A stretch of 64,000 bases of DNA, taken from an uncultured Negativicutes bacterium. Its GTDB lineage: Bacteria > Bacillota > Negativicutes > Veillonellales > Megasphaeraceae. Shown in pieces: positions 16,603 to 25,302 of this stretch. The translations under genes and the position numbers were made by a program. The notes under the pieces were generated by a model. It did no database searches. It saw only the letters and a program-made list of their open reading frames with translations, and had not been told where the DNA came from. Each line of letters opens with the position of its first letter. The first letter of the stretch is position 1. Location: assembly GCA_900752195.1 (NCBI GenBank), contig CAADUJ010000012.1:73941-137940 (forward strand), read 5' to 3'.

Positions 16603-17013
16603 ATGACATTAGGTTTATTTTGGTCCCGTTATGAATTGGAATTACATGCGAAACGCTTGCGGGAAATCGATGCGAAATATACGTTTCTAATCGAATACCA
16701 GAAATGGAACTGGCTCGTTTCCAAAGTGCCGGAAAAAGCGCAGATACAGTTGTTGCGCGGCCATAACCATGGGGATGACTGCTGGACCTGTCAGGACTGG
16801 CGCCAGCACATGATCGATTGGATTAAGGAAAATAAGCCGCAAGAAGTATATGAAGCGGTTCTCGATAAAATACAAATTATCCATGATACGCCGAATGAAT
16901 CTTTTGAATCGGCCGTTGCCCGGCTTCTTTCGCAGGAAGAACTCAACGACTTCCAGCAGGCCGGGTATTTCAAATCGATTCCCAAGAAAGGAGAATCGAA
17001 GGAATCTCAATAA
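16603..17013 (+). CDS. Conserved hypothetical protein, soluble
   Basis: I do not recognise this 136-residue protein. It is rich in Trp, Glu and Lys, mostly helical by composition, with no signal peptide or membrane segment. A CWTC motif sits in GDDCWTCQDWRQH near residue 62, which could bind metal or form a disulfide. GGGAGG lies before the ATG. It is followed after 14 bases by nfeD and may be the first gene of the nfeD-floA transcript. Confidence 0.75.
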   Translation: MTLGLFWSRYELELHAKRLREIDAKYTFLIEYQKWNWLVSKVPEKAQIQLLRGHNHGDDCWTCQDWRQHMIDWIKENKPQEVYEAVLDKIQIIHDTPNESFESAVARLLSQEELNDFQQAGYFKSIPKKGESKESQ

Positions 17014-17027
17014 AGGAGGTTATGCCT

Positions 17028-18338
17028 ATGCAAAATAGAAAATCCTTGTGGGCGATGGCCTTTGCCGTGTTTTTATGCGTCCTCGTTTGGACCGTACAGC
17101 TACCTGTATACGCTGCAGACACGGTACATGTAATCACTATTACCGGTGAAATCGATGGTGGACAGGCTGCACTGGTACAGCGAGGCATAAAGGAAGCGGA
17201 AGAGCAGCAAGATCAGGCTGTCCTTATCCGCATCAACACGCAGGGGGGCCGCGTCGACAGTGCGTTGCGTATCCGGGATTTGTTGCAGCATTCGCAAGTG
17301 CCGACTATCGCCTTCATTACATCCCGGGCTTGGTCGGCAGGAGCTCTTATCGCCTTGTCATGCCGCCATATCGTCATGGCACCAGGTAGTAGCATAGGTG
17401 CCGCAGAGCCTATTCCGGCAACAGAAAAGAACATCGCTGCCTTGAAATCTGAATTCAGTACGACAGCGGAAGGGAATGGATATAATCCGCGCGTTGCAGA
17501 AGCTATGGTCGATAAAAAGACAGGCTTTCCAGGTTATGCCGAAGCAGGAGAAATAGTAGCTCTTACAGACAGTCAGGCAAAGGCTCTCAATATCTCATCG
17601 GGCACGGCTGATACCGTAGAAGAGGCATTGCGCCTGTACAGTATTGGTTCTGATTCGCTTGTATACGTCGATAGGAACTGGCACGATGAAGGCGTATCGA
17701 TTTTACAAAATCCCTATGTCCGCATTGCTCTCGTAGGTCTTATCATTGCAGCCGTATTAGTTGAAATCAAGGCGGCCGGCATTGGGATCGGCCTTGTTAC
17801 GGCACTGTTGCTAGGCGGCCTTATGCTTGTTGGCGGCGACGGATCCCTTACAGACGATTTAAAGATAATCGGTGCATTTTTGGCAGGCCTTCTCCTGATC
17901 GCCATGGAGATATTTGTCGTTCCCGGCGCTGGAATCTTTGGCGTCGCTGGCGTCATACTTTTCTTTGGGAGCATATTCTGGATGCTCGGTGCCGATATCC
18001 AGGCTCTTTACATCCTTGCAGGCGGCCTCATTGTGGCCATTGTCTTGCTCTACATCATAGGGAAACGGTTTCCTAAAAGCCACCTGTTCGATAGGATTAT
18101 GTTGAAGAACCGCTCTACAGAAGAAAAGGGCTATACGTCACAAGAGGATAAGAGTGAATATCTGTTTCAAAAGGGCGTTGCCATTACACCACTGCGTCCG
18201 GCCGGGACAATTCGGATAGGCCAGAAACGGGTTGATGCCGTTTCCAGTGGATCTTATATCGACAGGGATGAAGCGGTCCGAGTCATACAAGTAGAAGGGA
18301 CGCGAGTGGTCGTTGAACCTGTACCTAACCAATCATAA
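17028..18338 (+). CDS. nfeD: NfeD-family membrane-bound serine protease (long form)
   Basis: The 436-residue protein has a signal peptide (about 1-30) and a ClpP-like protease domain with the catalytic Ser in SRAWSAGALIA and the candidate Lys in MVDKKTGFPG. Four to five transmembrane helices (about 225-340) and a C-terminal OB-fold NfeD domain follow. NfeD proteins partner with flotillin/stomatin proteins in membrane quality control, and floA is directly downstream. The ATG at 17028 has the right eight-base spacing from AGGAGG; the ATG at 17022 is too close. Confidence 0.92.
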   Translation: MQNRKSLWAMAFAVFLCVLVWTVQLPVYAADTVHVITITGEIDGGQAALVQRGIKEAEEQQDQAVLIRINTQGGRVDSALRIRDLLQHSQVPTIAFITSRAWSAGALIALSCRHIVMAPGSSIGAAEPIPATEKNIAALKSEFSTTAEGNGYNPRVAEAMVDKKTGFPGYAEAGEIVALTDSQAKALNISSGTADTVEEALRLYSIGSDSLVYVDRNWHDEGVSILQNPYVRIALVGLIIAAVLVEIKAAGIGIGLVTALLLGGLMLVGGDGSLTDDLKIIGAFLAGLLLIAMEIFVVPGAGIFGVAGVILFFGSIFWMLGADIQALYILAGGLIVAIVLLYIIGKRFPKSHLFDRIMLKNRSTEEKGYTSQEDKSEYLFQKGVAITPLRPAGTIRIGQKRVDAVSSGSYIDRDEAVRVIQVEGTRVVVEPVPNQS

Positions 18339-18349
18339 GGAGGTATGTC

Positions 18350-19393
18350 ATGTCTATGTTATCTTTGTTTGCAGCGCCGCTTTTTGTTATCATTGCGGCT
18401 ATCATTGTCATTTCTCTGTTTTTGCACTTCGTGCCTATCGGTCTATGGGTTTCGGCTATGGCTGCCGGCGTTCACGTAGGTATTGTCAATCTCATTGGCA
18501 TGCGCCTTCGTCGCGTTGTTCCATCGAAGATTATTTTGCCTCTCGTTAAGGCCAATAAGGCCGGGCTTGACGTCAATGCCAATCAACTGGAAGCTCATTA
18601 CCTGGCTGGTGGTGATGTCGATCGCGTCGTCGATGCGCTCATTGCAGCACACAGAGCGACTATGTCCCTGACGTTTGAACGGGCCTGCGCCATTGACCTG
18701 GCTGGCCGTGACGTATTGGAAGCTGTTCAGATGAGTGTCAATCCGAAAGTCATTGAAACGCCGTTCATTTCGGCAGTAGCCCAAAATGGTATTGAATTAA
18801 AGGTCCGTGCCCGTGTCACTGTCCGTGCCAATATCGATAGACTCGTTGGCGGCGCTGGAGAGGCGACGATTATTGCCCGTGTCGGCGAAGGTATTGTCAC
18901 TAGCGTCGGCTCGGCAGCAGATCATTCCCAGGTATTGGAAAATCCTGATGAAATTAGTAAGACCGTACTCAGTAAAGGCCTTGATGCCGGTACGGCCTTT
19001 GAAATCCTTTCCATTGATATTGCCGATGTCGATGTAGGCCGCAATATCGGCGCCCGTCTCCAGACGGATCAAGCCGAAGCAGATAAACAGATTGCGCAGG
19101 CAAAAGCGGAAGAACGACGTGCTATGGCAGTCGCTAAAGAGCAGGAAATGCAGGCTTATACGCAAGAAATGCAGGCCAAGGTCGTAGAAGCTCAGGCAGA
19201 AGTGCCACAGGCTATTGCCCAGGCGTTCCGTGATGGCAATTTAGGCGTCATGGATTATTATAATCTGCAGAACATCATGGCTGATACAACAATGCGCAAA
19301 GCCGTCGCCAAAGCCGGTGTGCCGAAGGGAAAAGGAACGGCGCCAGTTCATCAGGACAGCCACAGCAAGCCTGACACGACACAGGATAAGTAG
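18350..19393 (+). CDS. floA: Flotillin-like protein FloA
   Basis: The 347-residue protein has an N-terminal membrane hairpin (about 5-45) and the YqfA/FloA core (RLRRVVPSKIILPLVKANKAG, GGDVDRVVDALIAAH). A charged Ala/Glu/Gln-rich coiled region around 240-290 drives oligomerisation. FloA organises functional membrane microdomains. It lies 11 bases after nfeD, the usual partner, and ends in a long hydrophilic tail. Confidence 0.96.
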   Translation: MSMLSLFAAPLFVIIAAIIVISLFLHFVPIGLWVSAMAAGVHVGIVNLIGMRLRRVVPSKIILPLVKANKAGLDVNANQLEAHYLAGGDVDRVVDALIAAHRATMSLTFERACAIDLAGRDVLEAVQMSVNPKVIETPFISAVAQNGIELKVRARVTVRANIDRLVGGAGEATIIARVGEGIVTSVGSAADHSQVLENPDEISKTVLSKGLDAGTAFEILSIDIADVDVGRNIGARLQTDQAEADKQIAQAKAEERRAMAVAKEQEMQAYTQEMQAKVVEAQAEVPQAIAQAFRDGNLGVMDYYNLQNIMADTTMRKAVAKAGVPKGKGTAPVHQDSHSKPDTTQDK

Positions 19394-19401
19394 GTGATTC
19401 T

Positions 19402-19806
19402 ATGGACATCACCTATATTGCAGCTATTTTGCTCCTCATGGTTCTTTTTTCCTTGCCTGATATGCTGCGTCGACGCCGTCGGTATAAGACGAAGCCTCGT
19501 CCTAAGGTCCCGACGAGAACGATGCCGAAACGACCATCGAACCAGCCTGTAGAAGCAGGGCGACAAGAAGATAGTGCTAACAGGACCGATGAAGGAATAT
19601 CAGAGGCCCAGAAAGTCTGGCTGCAGGCCTTAGAACAGGACGATGGTCCCTCCCATACCAAGTCTCCTTCCCCTTCGGCAGTACAGAAAGAAGATGAACC
19701 AAGGGAAGGGTGGAGCCAGCTTGACGGAATGGCCCGTGATATTTATGCCGGCATCGTTTGGTCTGAGTTATTGCAAAAACCAAAGTCATTGAGACGTAGA
19801 CAATAA
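19402..19806 (+). CDS. Small single-pass membrane protein of unknown function
   Basis: This 134-residue protein has one N-terminal transmembrane helix (about 4-20) followed at once by an Arg-rich stretch (MLRRRRRYK). A low-complexity hydrophilic region and a conserved-looking helical C-terminus (MARDIYAGIVWSELLQKPKSLR) follow. It has no family I recognise. It starts eight bases after floA and ends at the operon terminator, so it is probably a third member of the nfeD-floA system. Interaction through the C-terminal helix is a guess. Confidence 0.75.
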   Translation: MDITYIAAILLLMVLFSLPDMLRRRRRYKTKPRPKVPTRTMPKRPSNQPVEAGRQEDSANRTDEGISEAQKVWLQALEQDDGPSHTKSPSPSAVQKEDEPREGWSQLDGMARDIYAGIVWSELLQKPKSLRRRQ

Positions 19807-19817
19807 CGTAATATAAG

Positions 19818-19849
19818 GGCTGCCTTACATGGAAAGGCAGCCTTTTTTT
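19818..19849 (+). terminator. Terminator of the nfeD-floA operon
   Basis: GGCTGCCTT pairs with AAGGCAGCC, followed by seven T. Confidence 0.9.
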
Positions 19850-19866
19850 GAGAGAAGGATAGACAC

Positions 19867-20607
19867 ATGATTCATGAAGGAAAAATCTATATCGGACAAA
19901 TTCCCTGTCTGAAAATCACTACGGACGAGGACCTGAAAGGGATCGTCATTTTTTATCACGGTTGGACGTCGACGAAGGAGCTGCAATCCTTGCGGGGACA
20001 CATCCTTGCAGCCTATGGCTACGACGTCATCATTCCAGAGGCCATTAACCACGGGGAAAGAGGTCTCATCGATTACGAAGAAAATCCCAAGGCGTATTAC
20101 CATTTTTGGAATACTATTTTTACAAATGTCTTTGAAGCCCGTCACGTCATCGAGTATTGTAAAGATTGGCATAAAGACCTGCCTATAGCTGTTATGGGTC
20201 ACTCCATGGGAGGCTTTTCTGCTATTGGCATTGCTACGTGGTACGATGAAATCGTGACAGCCGTTGCGATGAATGGTTCTGGGTGGTGGGATGAGTCAGA
20301 ACGGCTCTTCCGGACAGGACTCTTTCTAGGATCTATGGATTTTTTGCCGTGGATACAGGATACGATACGAAAACTCGATCCCTATACGCATGCCGATGCC
20401 CTTAACGGATGCTCCCTACTGGCCTTGACTGCCGGCGATGATGATACAGTCAACAATCGTGCCCAGACACTGTATATGGAAGAGCTGGGACGGCATACAA
20501 ATGTGGAAAGTCACTATATTATATATCCTGGATTACGTCACTTTGTGACAACGAACATGATGGGCGATGGCGTCGCCTGGTTAGATAGTCATATGTCCGC
20601 TGATTGA
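19867..20607 (+). CDS. Alpha/beta hydrolase (esterase/peptidase-like)
   Basis: The 246-residue cytoplasmic protein has the alpha/beta-hydrolase nucleophile elbow GHSMGG near residue 116, a candidate acid in TAGDDDTVN near residue 195, and a catalytic His in PGLRHFVT near residue 223. The oxyanion region is FYHGWTSTK. It resembles YitV-type or prolyl-oligopeptidase-like esterases; the substrate is unknown. It stands alone between two strong terminators. GAGAGAAGGA precedes the ATG. Confidence 0.88.
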   Translation: MIHEGKIYIGQIPCLKITTDEDLKGIVIFYHGWTSTKELQSLRGHILAAYGYDVIIPEAINHGERGLIDYEENPKAYYHFWNTIFTNVFEARHVIEYCKDWHKDLPIAVMGHSMGGFSAIGIATWYDEIVTAVAMNGSGWWDESERLFRTGLFLGSMDFLPWIQDTIRKLDPYTHADALNGCSLLALTAGDDDTVNNRAQTLYMEELGRHTNVESHYIIYPGLRHFVTTNMMGDGVAWLDSHMSAD

Positions 20608-20634
20608 GCGTAGAACAATTCGGAATGATACAGC

Positions 20635-20678
20635 AAAAAGCCCTTGAAGGAAACGGTGTGTTCCTTTCAAGGGCTTTT
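20635..20678. terminator. Bidirectional terminator between the hydrolase and moaB
   Basis: A 17-base-pair stem (AAAAGCCCTTGA-AGGAA with TTCCTTTCAAGGGCTTTT, one bulge) has T-runs on both strands and separates convergent genes. Confidence 0.9.
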
Positions 20679-20702
20679 CATATATCTGCCACTATGGATG
20701 AA

Positions 20703-21197
20703 TCATTTATGGACTTCTTCGTATAAGTGGAATACTTCCGGCAAGATGATTTTTTCCATAGCAATTTTGATGAGCCGTGGGAAGCCGGGCAGGCAGAATA
20801 CAAGACATTGATGGACTAGGCCGGCTGAAGAACGATAGGCGACCGATTGAATGCCGCAATCATTTCGGTATGCCATGGCTGTCATGAGTTCGCGGAAGCC
20901 CGGTAGATATTTTTCAAACATCGGTTCAATCGTTTCCAGCGTGACATCGCGCTTTGCCAGTCCGGTGCCACCGCTGGTGATGATGACATCGACGCTGCAG
21001 ACCCAATCGTGCAGATGGGATAGGATTTCGTCTTTATCATCACGCACAATCTGATAATCTACGACCTGATGGCCGGCCTGGGCCAAGGCTGATTGAATCA
21101 TGAGCCCATTCGTATCGTTAGAATAGGTGCGGCTATTGCTGATTGTCAGAATAGCCACGCGCAATGGATGTTCGTCTGTCGTTTTTTTAGTCAACAT
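20703..21197 (-). CDS. moaB: Molybdenum cofactor biosynthesis protein MoaB/MogA family
   Basis: The 164-residue protein contains ITSGGTGLAKRDVTLE near residue 90 and LPGFPRLIK near the end, both typical of the molybdopterin-binding fold that adenylylates molybdopterin. No other moa, mob or moe gene is in the window, so it is isolated. The start ATG follows a GAGGGGG site. A role in Moco synthesis comes from the family, not the context. Confidence 0.9.
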   Translation of the reverse strand: MLTKKTTDEHPLRVAILTISNSRTYSNDTNGLMIQSALAQAGHQVVDYQIVRDDKDEILSHLHDWVCSVDVIITSGGTGLAKRDVTLETIEPMFEKYLPGFRELMTAMAYRNDCGIQSVAYRSSAGLVHQCLVFCLPGFPRLIKIAMEKIILPEVFHLYEEVHK

Positions 21198-21410
21198 AAT
21201 ACCCCCTCAGGTAAATAAGAAAAACACGCTCCACTTCCTACCTATAATAATTCTATTGTCACGAGGGAAATCCTTTTTTTATTTTAAAAATTTGTTACAC
21301 TTTTCACAGCACATTGACATAAATGCGTTGCTATATTGACATATTGGTGTTATACAGTTGTAACATGAAAGGGGTATACTAAGACCATCAACAGAGAAGG
21401 AGTGATAGGA

Positions 21411-21710
21411 ATGAAGAAAAAATCTCAATGGATAGTAAAGGTCATGTTGACTCTCATTATGACTTTCACGGCCTGCTCTGGCGCTGTTATGACGGCACAG
21501 GCTGCTGGCAATCATAACCATGACTATCGGTATGAACAACGCGATGATCACAGCTGGGACCGCGATTCTGATCGCCACCACAAAGAAGACTGGAAGAAAT
21601 ATGACACACATAGAGACGATGATAAGAAAGTCGATAAAGGAACCAATAACAAAGCAAACTGGGCTATAGGCCTGTCCGCTCTTGCCGTAGTCATTGCGGC
21701 AACAAAATAG
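21411..21710 (+). CDS. Small exported His/Asp-rich protein
   Basis: This 99-residue protein has a signal peptide (about 1-32, ending AQA-A), a highly charged middle rich in His, Asp and Lys (HNHDYRYEQRDDHSWDRD and similar) and a hydrophobic C-terminal helix (WAIGLSALAVVIAA). That layout suggests a periplasmic or envelope protein held by its C-terminus; the His/Asp clusters could bind divalent metal. I know no family for it. AAGGAG is eight bases before the ATG. It is monocistronic with its own terminator. Confidence 0.75.
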   Translation: MKKKSQWIVKVMLTLIMTFTACSGAVMTAQAAGNHNHDYRYEQRDDHSWDRDSDRHHKEDWKKYDTHRDDDKKVDKGTNNKANWAIGLSALAVVIAATK

Positions 21711-21741
21711 TCGATACTGCTGAAGATGCGAAAGTAGGTAC

Positions 21742-21791
21742 GGATCTTCCCATCATAAGACTGATGTCTGCAATGGGGAGGTCCTTTTTTT
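21742..21791 (+). terminator. Terminator of the small exported protein gene
   Basis: GGATCTTCCC (21742-21751) pairs fully, with G-U pairs, with GGGGAGGTCC (21775-21784), followed by seven T. Confidence 0.75.
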
Positions 21792-21804
21792 GAGAACACC
21801 GAAT

Positions 21805-21838
21805 AAAAAACCGTAGCAGTACGGGAGACTGCTACGGT
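21805..21838 (-). terminator. Terminator of the SLH porin gene
   Basis: ACCGTAGCAGT pairs perfectly with ACTGCTACGGT. The run of six A before it becomes a T-run on the minus strand, downstream of the porin stop. Confidence 0.85.
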
Positions 21839-21891
21839 CAGGCCTGACTATGTGGCTGTACCACCTTTGCCACAAGATGTTCAGGCGTTAT

Positions 21892-23259
21892 TTAGAATAA
21901 AATCTGGAAGTGGACACGAGTCATTTCATTGGGATCGTCAGAACCGACTTTTGCGCGTGTGGCAAAGGATTGCATGACGCTCAGCTTCACGTTCTTAGCG
22001 ACGATGTAATCGATACCGGCACCCCAGGTGCGTTGATTATCCATATCGTAGGAATAACGCCACGTAAAAGGATTACCGCCGATGAAGGCCCCGTCATCGA
22101 TGTCTAAGTATTCGACCCAGGCGTCCCAGGTGCCTGGTGCTTGGAACAGGGCATTGCCGTACTGGAGTTTGCCGATCCAGACGTCGCCGTAGTCATTGCC
22201 TTCTGCGTTCTCATATCCATCGTTGAAGGAAACTCGTTCGTAGTTGGCAAGAAGGCTCCATTTGCCATGACGGAGAGTCGTAAAATAACCTGTCAGATCA
22301 TCGACATAGAAGTTGCGATAGCGATTTCCTTCGGATAATTCAAAATGGTTGTAGTATACGCCGGCTTCGGAACGAGCCCATTTACCACCGCCAAAGAATA
22401 CGTCTACTTCGCCGTAGCCGGTCTTGACACCTTCGTCAAGGTAGTCATAATAGGCATTGCCTTTAGGGCCTTTCATCCAGTCTGTAGTAGGCTTTTTCTT
22501 CGCTGTGAATTTGCCATAGCCTGCCGTGGCGGCTACTTTATCTGTATGATAGCGCAACTCGATGCCATCAAGGCCGTCGAAGTATTGGAACCCATAGGCA
22601 TCGCGGCCAATGCGATAGACATCGTTACGACCGACGCTTAATTCCCACGTATTGCCGCCAAAGTTATAGTCGATCTTACCGAGGTCGAAGAAGGGGTTAT
22701 CTGTGTCTTCTGAAGCGGCTGTATCGGAACCAAAAGGTTTAAAGCCCGTGCTAAGACCGAAGGATACTTTCGTGCGGTCATTGACCTGGCCTTGGGCGCG
22801 GATACGAAAACGGGTATCCCAGGAATTATCATTTTCCTTACCCCAATTCTTGTGTTGGTCAGGGGCCTGCTGATAGCGGAAACGGACGAAGGCGTCACCG
22901 TAAACGCGGATGTTGCCGACTTTGTTTTCCAGTGTGTCAACGCGAACGCCAAGACCTTTTAATTCATCAGCATATTCATCAGCCAATTTGTTAATCAGTG
23001 TCCGCTGTTCGACAGAAGCCTTATCCATATGGGCCATGGCTTTGGCTGTCATTTCGGCAGCTTCATATCGGGTGATAGGGCGATCACCCTGAAAATAGGT
23101 ACCGTCCACGCCTTGAATGACGCCGGCATCGGCTAGTTCCTCGACGGATTGGTAGGCCCAGCTATCAATGGGGACATCGACAAAAGGGTTGGCTGCAAAC
23201 GCCGTGGTGGCAGAAACGGCCATGACGGCGGCCAATGCAGTTACAACATTACGAACCAT
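21892..23259 (-). CDS. S-layer-homology porin of the outer membrane (OmpM type)
   Basis: The 455-residue protein has a signal peptide (1-24, AFA-A) and one SLH domain (about 25-85: FVDVPIDSWAYQSVEELADAG, then ITRYEAAEMTA). A short coiled coil follows (about 90-125, LADEYADELKGLGVRVDTLENKV), then a beta-barrel ending in Phe, as outer-membrane proteins do. In Negativicutes these porins form pores and tether the outer membrane by binding the polyamine-modified peptidoglycan through the SLH domain. The ATG at 23259 follows AAGGAGA; an upstream in-frame extension is not a signal peptide and is rejected. Confidence 0.95.
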   Translation of the reverse strand: MVRNVVTALAAVMAVSATTAFAANPFVDVPIDSWAYQSVEELADAGVIQGVDGTYFQGDRPITRYEAAEMTAKAMAHMDKASVEQRTLINKLADEYADELKGLGVRVDTLENKVGNIRVYGDAFVRFRYQQAPDQHKNWGKENDNSWDTRFRIRAQGQVNDRTKVSFGLSTGFKPFGSDTAASEDTDNPFFDLGKIDYNFGGNTWELSVGRNDVYRIGRDAYGFQYFDGLDGIELRYHTDKVAATAGYGKFTAKKKPTTDWMKGPKGNAYYDYLDEGVKTGYGEVDVFFGGGKWARSEAGVYYNHFELSEGNRYRNFYVDDLTGYFTTLRHGKWSLLANYERVSFNDGYENAEGNDYGDVWIGKLQYGNALFQAPGTWDAWVEYLDIDDGAFIGGNPFTWRYSYDMDNQRTWGAGIDYIVAKNVKLSVMQSFATRAKVGSDDPNEMTRVHFQILF

Positions 23260-23405
23260 GATTTTAATCTCCTTCTCTCCTGTGCTGCTGCACATGAATA
23301 CAATGAATGAACCTAATCTTTTTTTAGTATAGTACAAAAATTGTATGGTTGTATAGACGTCTTTGAAAATTTATTAAAAAGTTATACTTATTATAACAAT
23401 ACTAA

Positions 23406-23445
23406 AAAATACCTCTTGGAAGCAGGGCGTTCTAAGAGGTATTTT
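23406..23445. terminator. Bidirectional terminator-like hairpin
   Basis: AAAATACCTCTT pairs with AAGAGGTATTTT over 12 bases. It lies just downstream of the flavin reductase gene on the minus strand and upstream of the porin gene. Confidence 0.75.
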
Positions 23446-23450
23446 CTGTA

Positions 23451-24023
23451 CTACATCGTAATAGATCTTGCAAAGTTTCTAGCATGGGCAGCTTTCTTGT
23501 CGTCCATGAAGACTGTGTGATATCCAAGATGTCGTTCGGTGAACATAGAAAGGTAATTCAGCTTGGAATGTTTGCAATAGCGGCGGATTCCTTCTTCAAA
23601 AAGATCAGCTCCATTTTCAGGCTTATACCCACAGGTGACAAAGAGCGCTAACTTTTTTCCTTCCCAAATAGAAGGACCTATTTTTTCGCCATAGTATTTA
23701 TTGAAACCGTACACAAAGCGGTCCAATACGTTTTTCATAGGTCCCGTACAGTACCAGGAATAAATTGGTGTCGCCAAGACGAGAATATCGCTGGCATATA
23801 CATCGTCGGCAATGGATTTCAAATCATCTGGACGGACGCAGGAAAAGGTGGTCCAATCCTTTTGACAGGCCCGACAGGCAATACAAGAATCGATTTTCTT
23901 ATCATACAGCCAGTGGATTGTATAGGAATGACCAAGTTTTTTTAATTCATCACAGAATGGGGCAAGACACTGTGCCGTATTTCCGTTTTTACGAGGACTT
24001 CCCATGAGAATGGAAATGTTCAT
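23451..24023 (-). CDS. NAD(P)H-dependent FMN reductase / flavodoxin-like oxidoreductase
   Basis: The 190-residue protein has the FMN phosphate loop GSPRKNGNT at its N-terminus, a CIACRACQ cysteine pair near residue 53 as in iron-sulfur flavoprotein relatives, and the ATPIYSWYCTGPMKNVLDR flavin-site segment. It probably reduces flavin, quinone or a small electrophile in the cytoplasm; the true substrate is unknown. The ATG at 24023 is preferred because GGAGG overlaps the GTG at 24035. The sirtuin gene is 24 bases upstream, so they may share a transcript. Confidence 0.88.
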   Translation of the reverse strand: MNISILMGSPRKNGNTAQCLAPFCDELKKLGHSYTIHWLYDKKIDSCIACRACQKDWTTFSCVRPDDLKSIADDVYASDILVLATPIYSWYCTGPMKNVLDRFVYGFNKYYGEKIGPSIWEGKKLALFVTCGYKPENGADLFEEGIRRYCKHSKLNYLSMFTERHLGYHTVFMDDKKAAHARNFARSITM

Positions 24024-24047
24024 GTTATCTGCCACCTCCGAAAACGA

Positions 24048-24770
24048 TTACACCGTAATATGGCGAAAGACCTCCCCGATAGGATCATGGAGAACTAAAT
24101 CTGCCTGGCTGTCCATATCGGTGGTAGATTTATTGATGAGGACGAGCTTATTGCCACGGTAGTAGCGGACGAGACCTGCTGCAGGGTAGACGACGAGACT
24201 CGTGCCGCCAATGATGAGCATATCGGCATGGCTGATGTAATAAAGCGATTGTTCGATGACATCATTGTCGAGGCCTTCTTCATAGAGGACGACATCTGGT
24301 TTGATGATGCCGCCACAAGCATCGCATTTGGGAATGCCATCGGCTTTTTTCATGTATTGGGCATCAAAGAATTTATGACATTTCTGACAGAAATTACGAT
24401 GGACGCTGCCGTGGAGCTCTAAGACGTTCTTGCTGCCAGCTTTTTGATGGAGACCATCAATATTCTGTGTCACGATAGCTCGGACTTTACCAGCTTTTTC
24501 CAACTCAGCCAGCTTGATATGAGCCATGTTGGGCTGCGCATCTAAGGCGAGCATCTTATCCTGGTAAAAGCGATAAAATTCTTCTGGTTTCTGTGTAAAG
24601 AAGGTATGGCTCAGAATCGTTTCTGGTGGATAGTCGTACGTTTGGTTGTACAGGCCATCGGTGCTGCGAAAATCGGGAATACCGCTTTCTGTAGATACAC
24701 CGGCACCGCCAAAGAATACAATATTATTCGATTTGTTGACCATTTCGACGAATTGATCGATTGCTGTCAT
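24048..24770 (-). CDS. cobB: NAD-dependent protein deacylase (sirtuin)
   Basis: The 240-residue sirtuin has GAGVSTESGIPDFRS near residue 22, TQNIDGLH near residue 100 and the catalytic His in LELHGSVH. The zinc ribbon is CQKC...CDAC, and GGTSLVVYPAA is present. It removes acyl groups from lysines and yields O-acyl-ADP-ribose; the targets cannot be predicted. AAGGAG precedes the ATG. Confidence 0.96.
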   Translation of the reverse strand: MTAIDQFVEMVNKSNNIVFFGGAGVSTESGIPDFRSTDGLYNQTYDYPPETILSHTFFTQKPEEFYRFYQDKMLALDAQPNMAHIKLAELEKAGKVRAIVTQNIDGLHQKAGSKNVLELHGSVHRNFCQKCHKFFDAQYMKKADGIPKCDACGGIIKPDVVLYEEGLDNDVIEQSLYYISHADMLIIGGTSLVVYPAAGLVRYYRGNKLVLINKSTTDMDSQADLVLHDPIGEVFRHITV

Positions 24771-24810
24771 AATACCAGCTCCTTTCTCACTATATGTCTA
24801 TTATAATCCA

Positions 24811-25302
24811 TTATAAATCAAATTGCTCATTTAAAAGTGATAGTCCTGTTGCGGTTTTACAAAAGGTATCGCGGAAATGACGGATGGCATCTGGTTTCAA
24901 GTTGTCTTCATAAGCATTGACGAGGAAATCTGCTTCAATGAGAATCTGATAATCTCGGCCGTCGATAGCGGTATAGGTGTGGTGATGGCCGATGAGATAG
25001 GCGACACGATCTATCAAGGGTCCGGGGCAGTTGAATTCTTCCAATATGGCCCGGGCGATGGCAGGCCCTTCTGATTCCTGATATTTCCCTGCCGAGCTAC
25101 CGTATTTTTTTTCGGCTTCATGAATGCCGATATCGTGGAGGATAGCGGCAACGCGCAGCGTTTCAAGCTCCTGCGGCGCAAGGCCTTCAAGCTGACCAAT
25201 TATATCAGCATACGTGTAGACTTTTAAAAAGTGCTGTATCCGTCGAGCATCGCCATGGTCATAGGCCATGGCCCGTGTAATCAATTCGGGTATAGTCATC
25301 AT
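24811..25302 (-). CDS. HD-domain metal-dependent phosphohydrolase
   Basis: The 163-residue protein carries the HD signature: His in DARRIQHFLKV, HD in AILHDIGIHEAE near residue 56, and further ligands in IGHHHTYTAIDGRDYQILIEADFL. Such proteins hydrolyse nucleotides or cyclic nucleotides. The substrate is unknown. Two ATGs in a row fit the AAAGGGG site about equally. It is the first of three minus-strand genes before the long plus-strand section. Confidence 0.88.
   Translation of the reverse strand: MMTIPELITRAMAYDHGDARRIQHFLKVYTYADIIGQLEGLAPQELETLRVAAILHDIGIHEAEKKYGSSAGKYQESEGPAIARAILEEFNCPGPLIDRVAYLIGHHHTYTAIDGRDYQILIEADFLVNAYEDNLKPDAIRHFRDTFCKTATGLSLLNEQFDL

Noticed and set aside
21311..21345. 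Two ATTGACATA copies before the small exported protein, possibly operator repeats or tandem -35 boxes
   Set aside because: Neither has a good -10 at 16-18 bases and two copies are too few to claim an operator.
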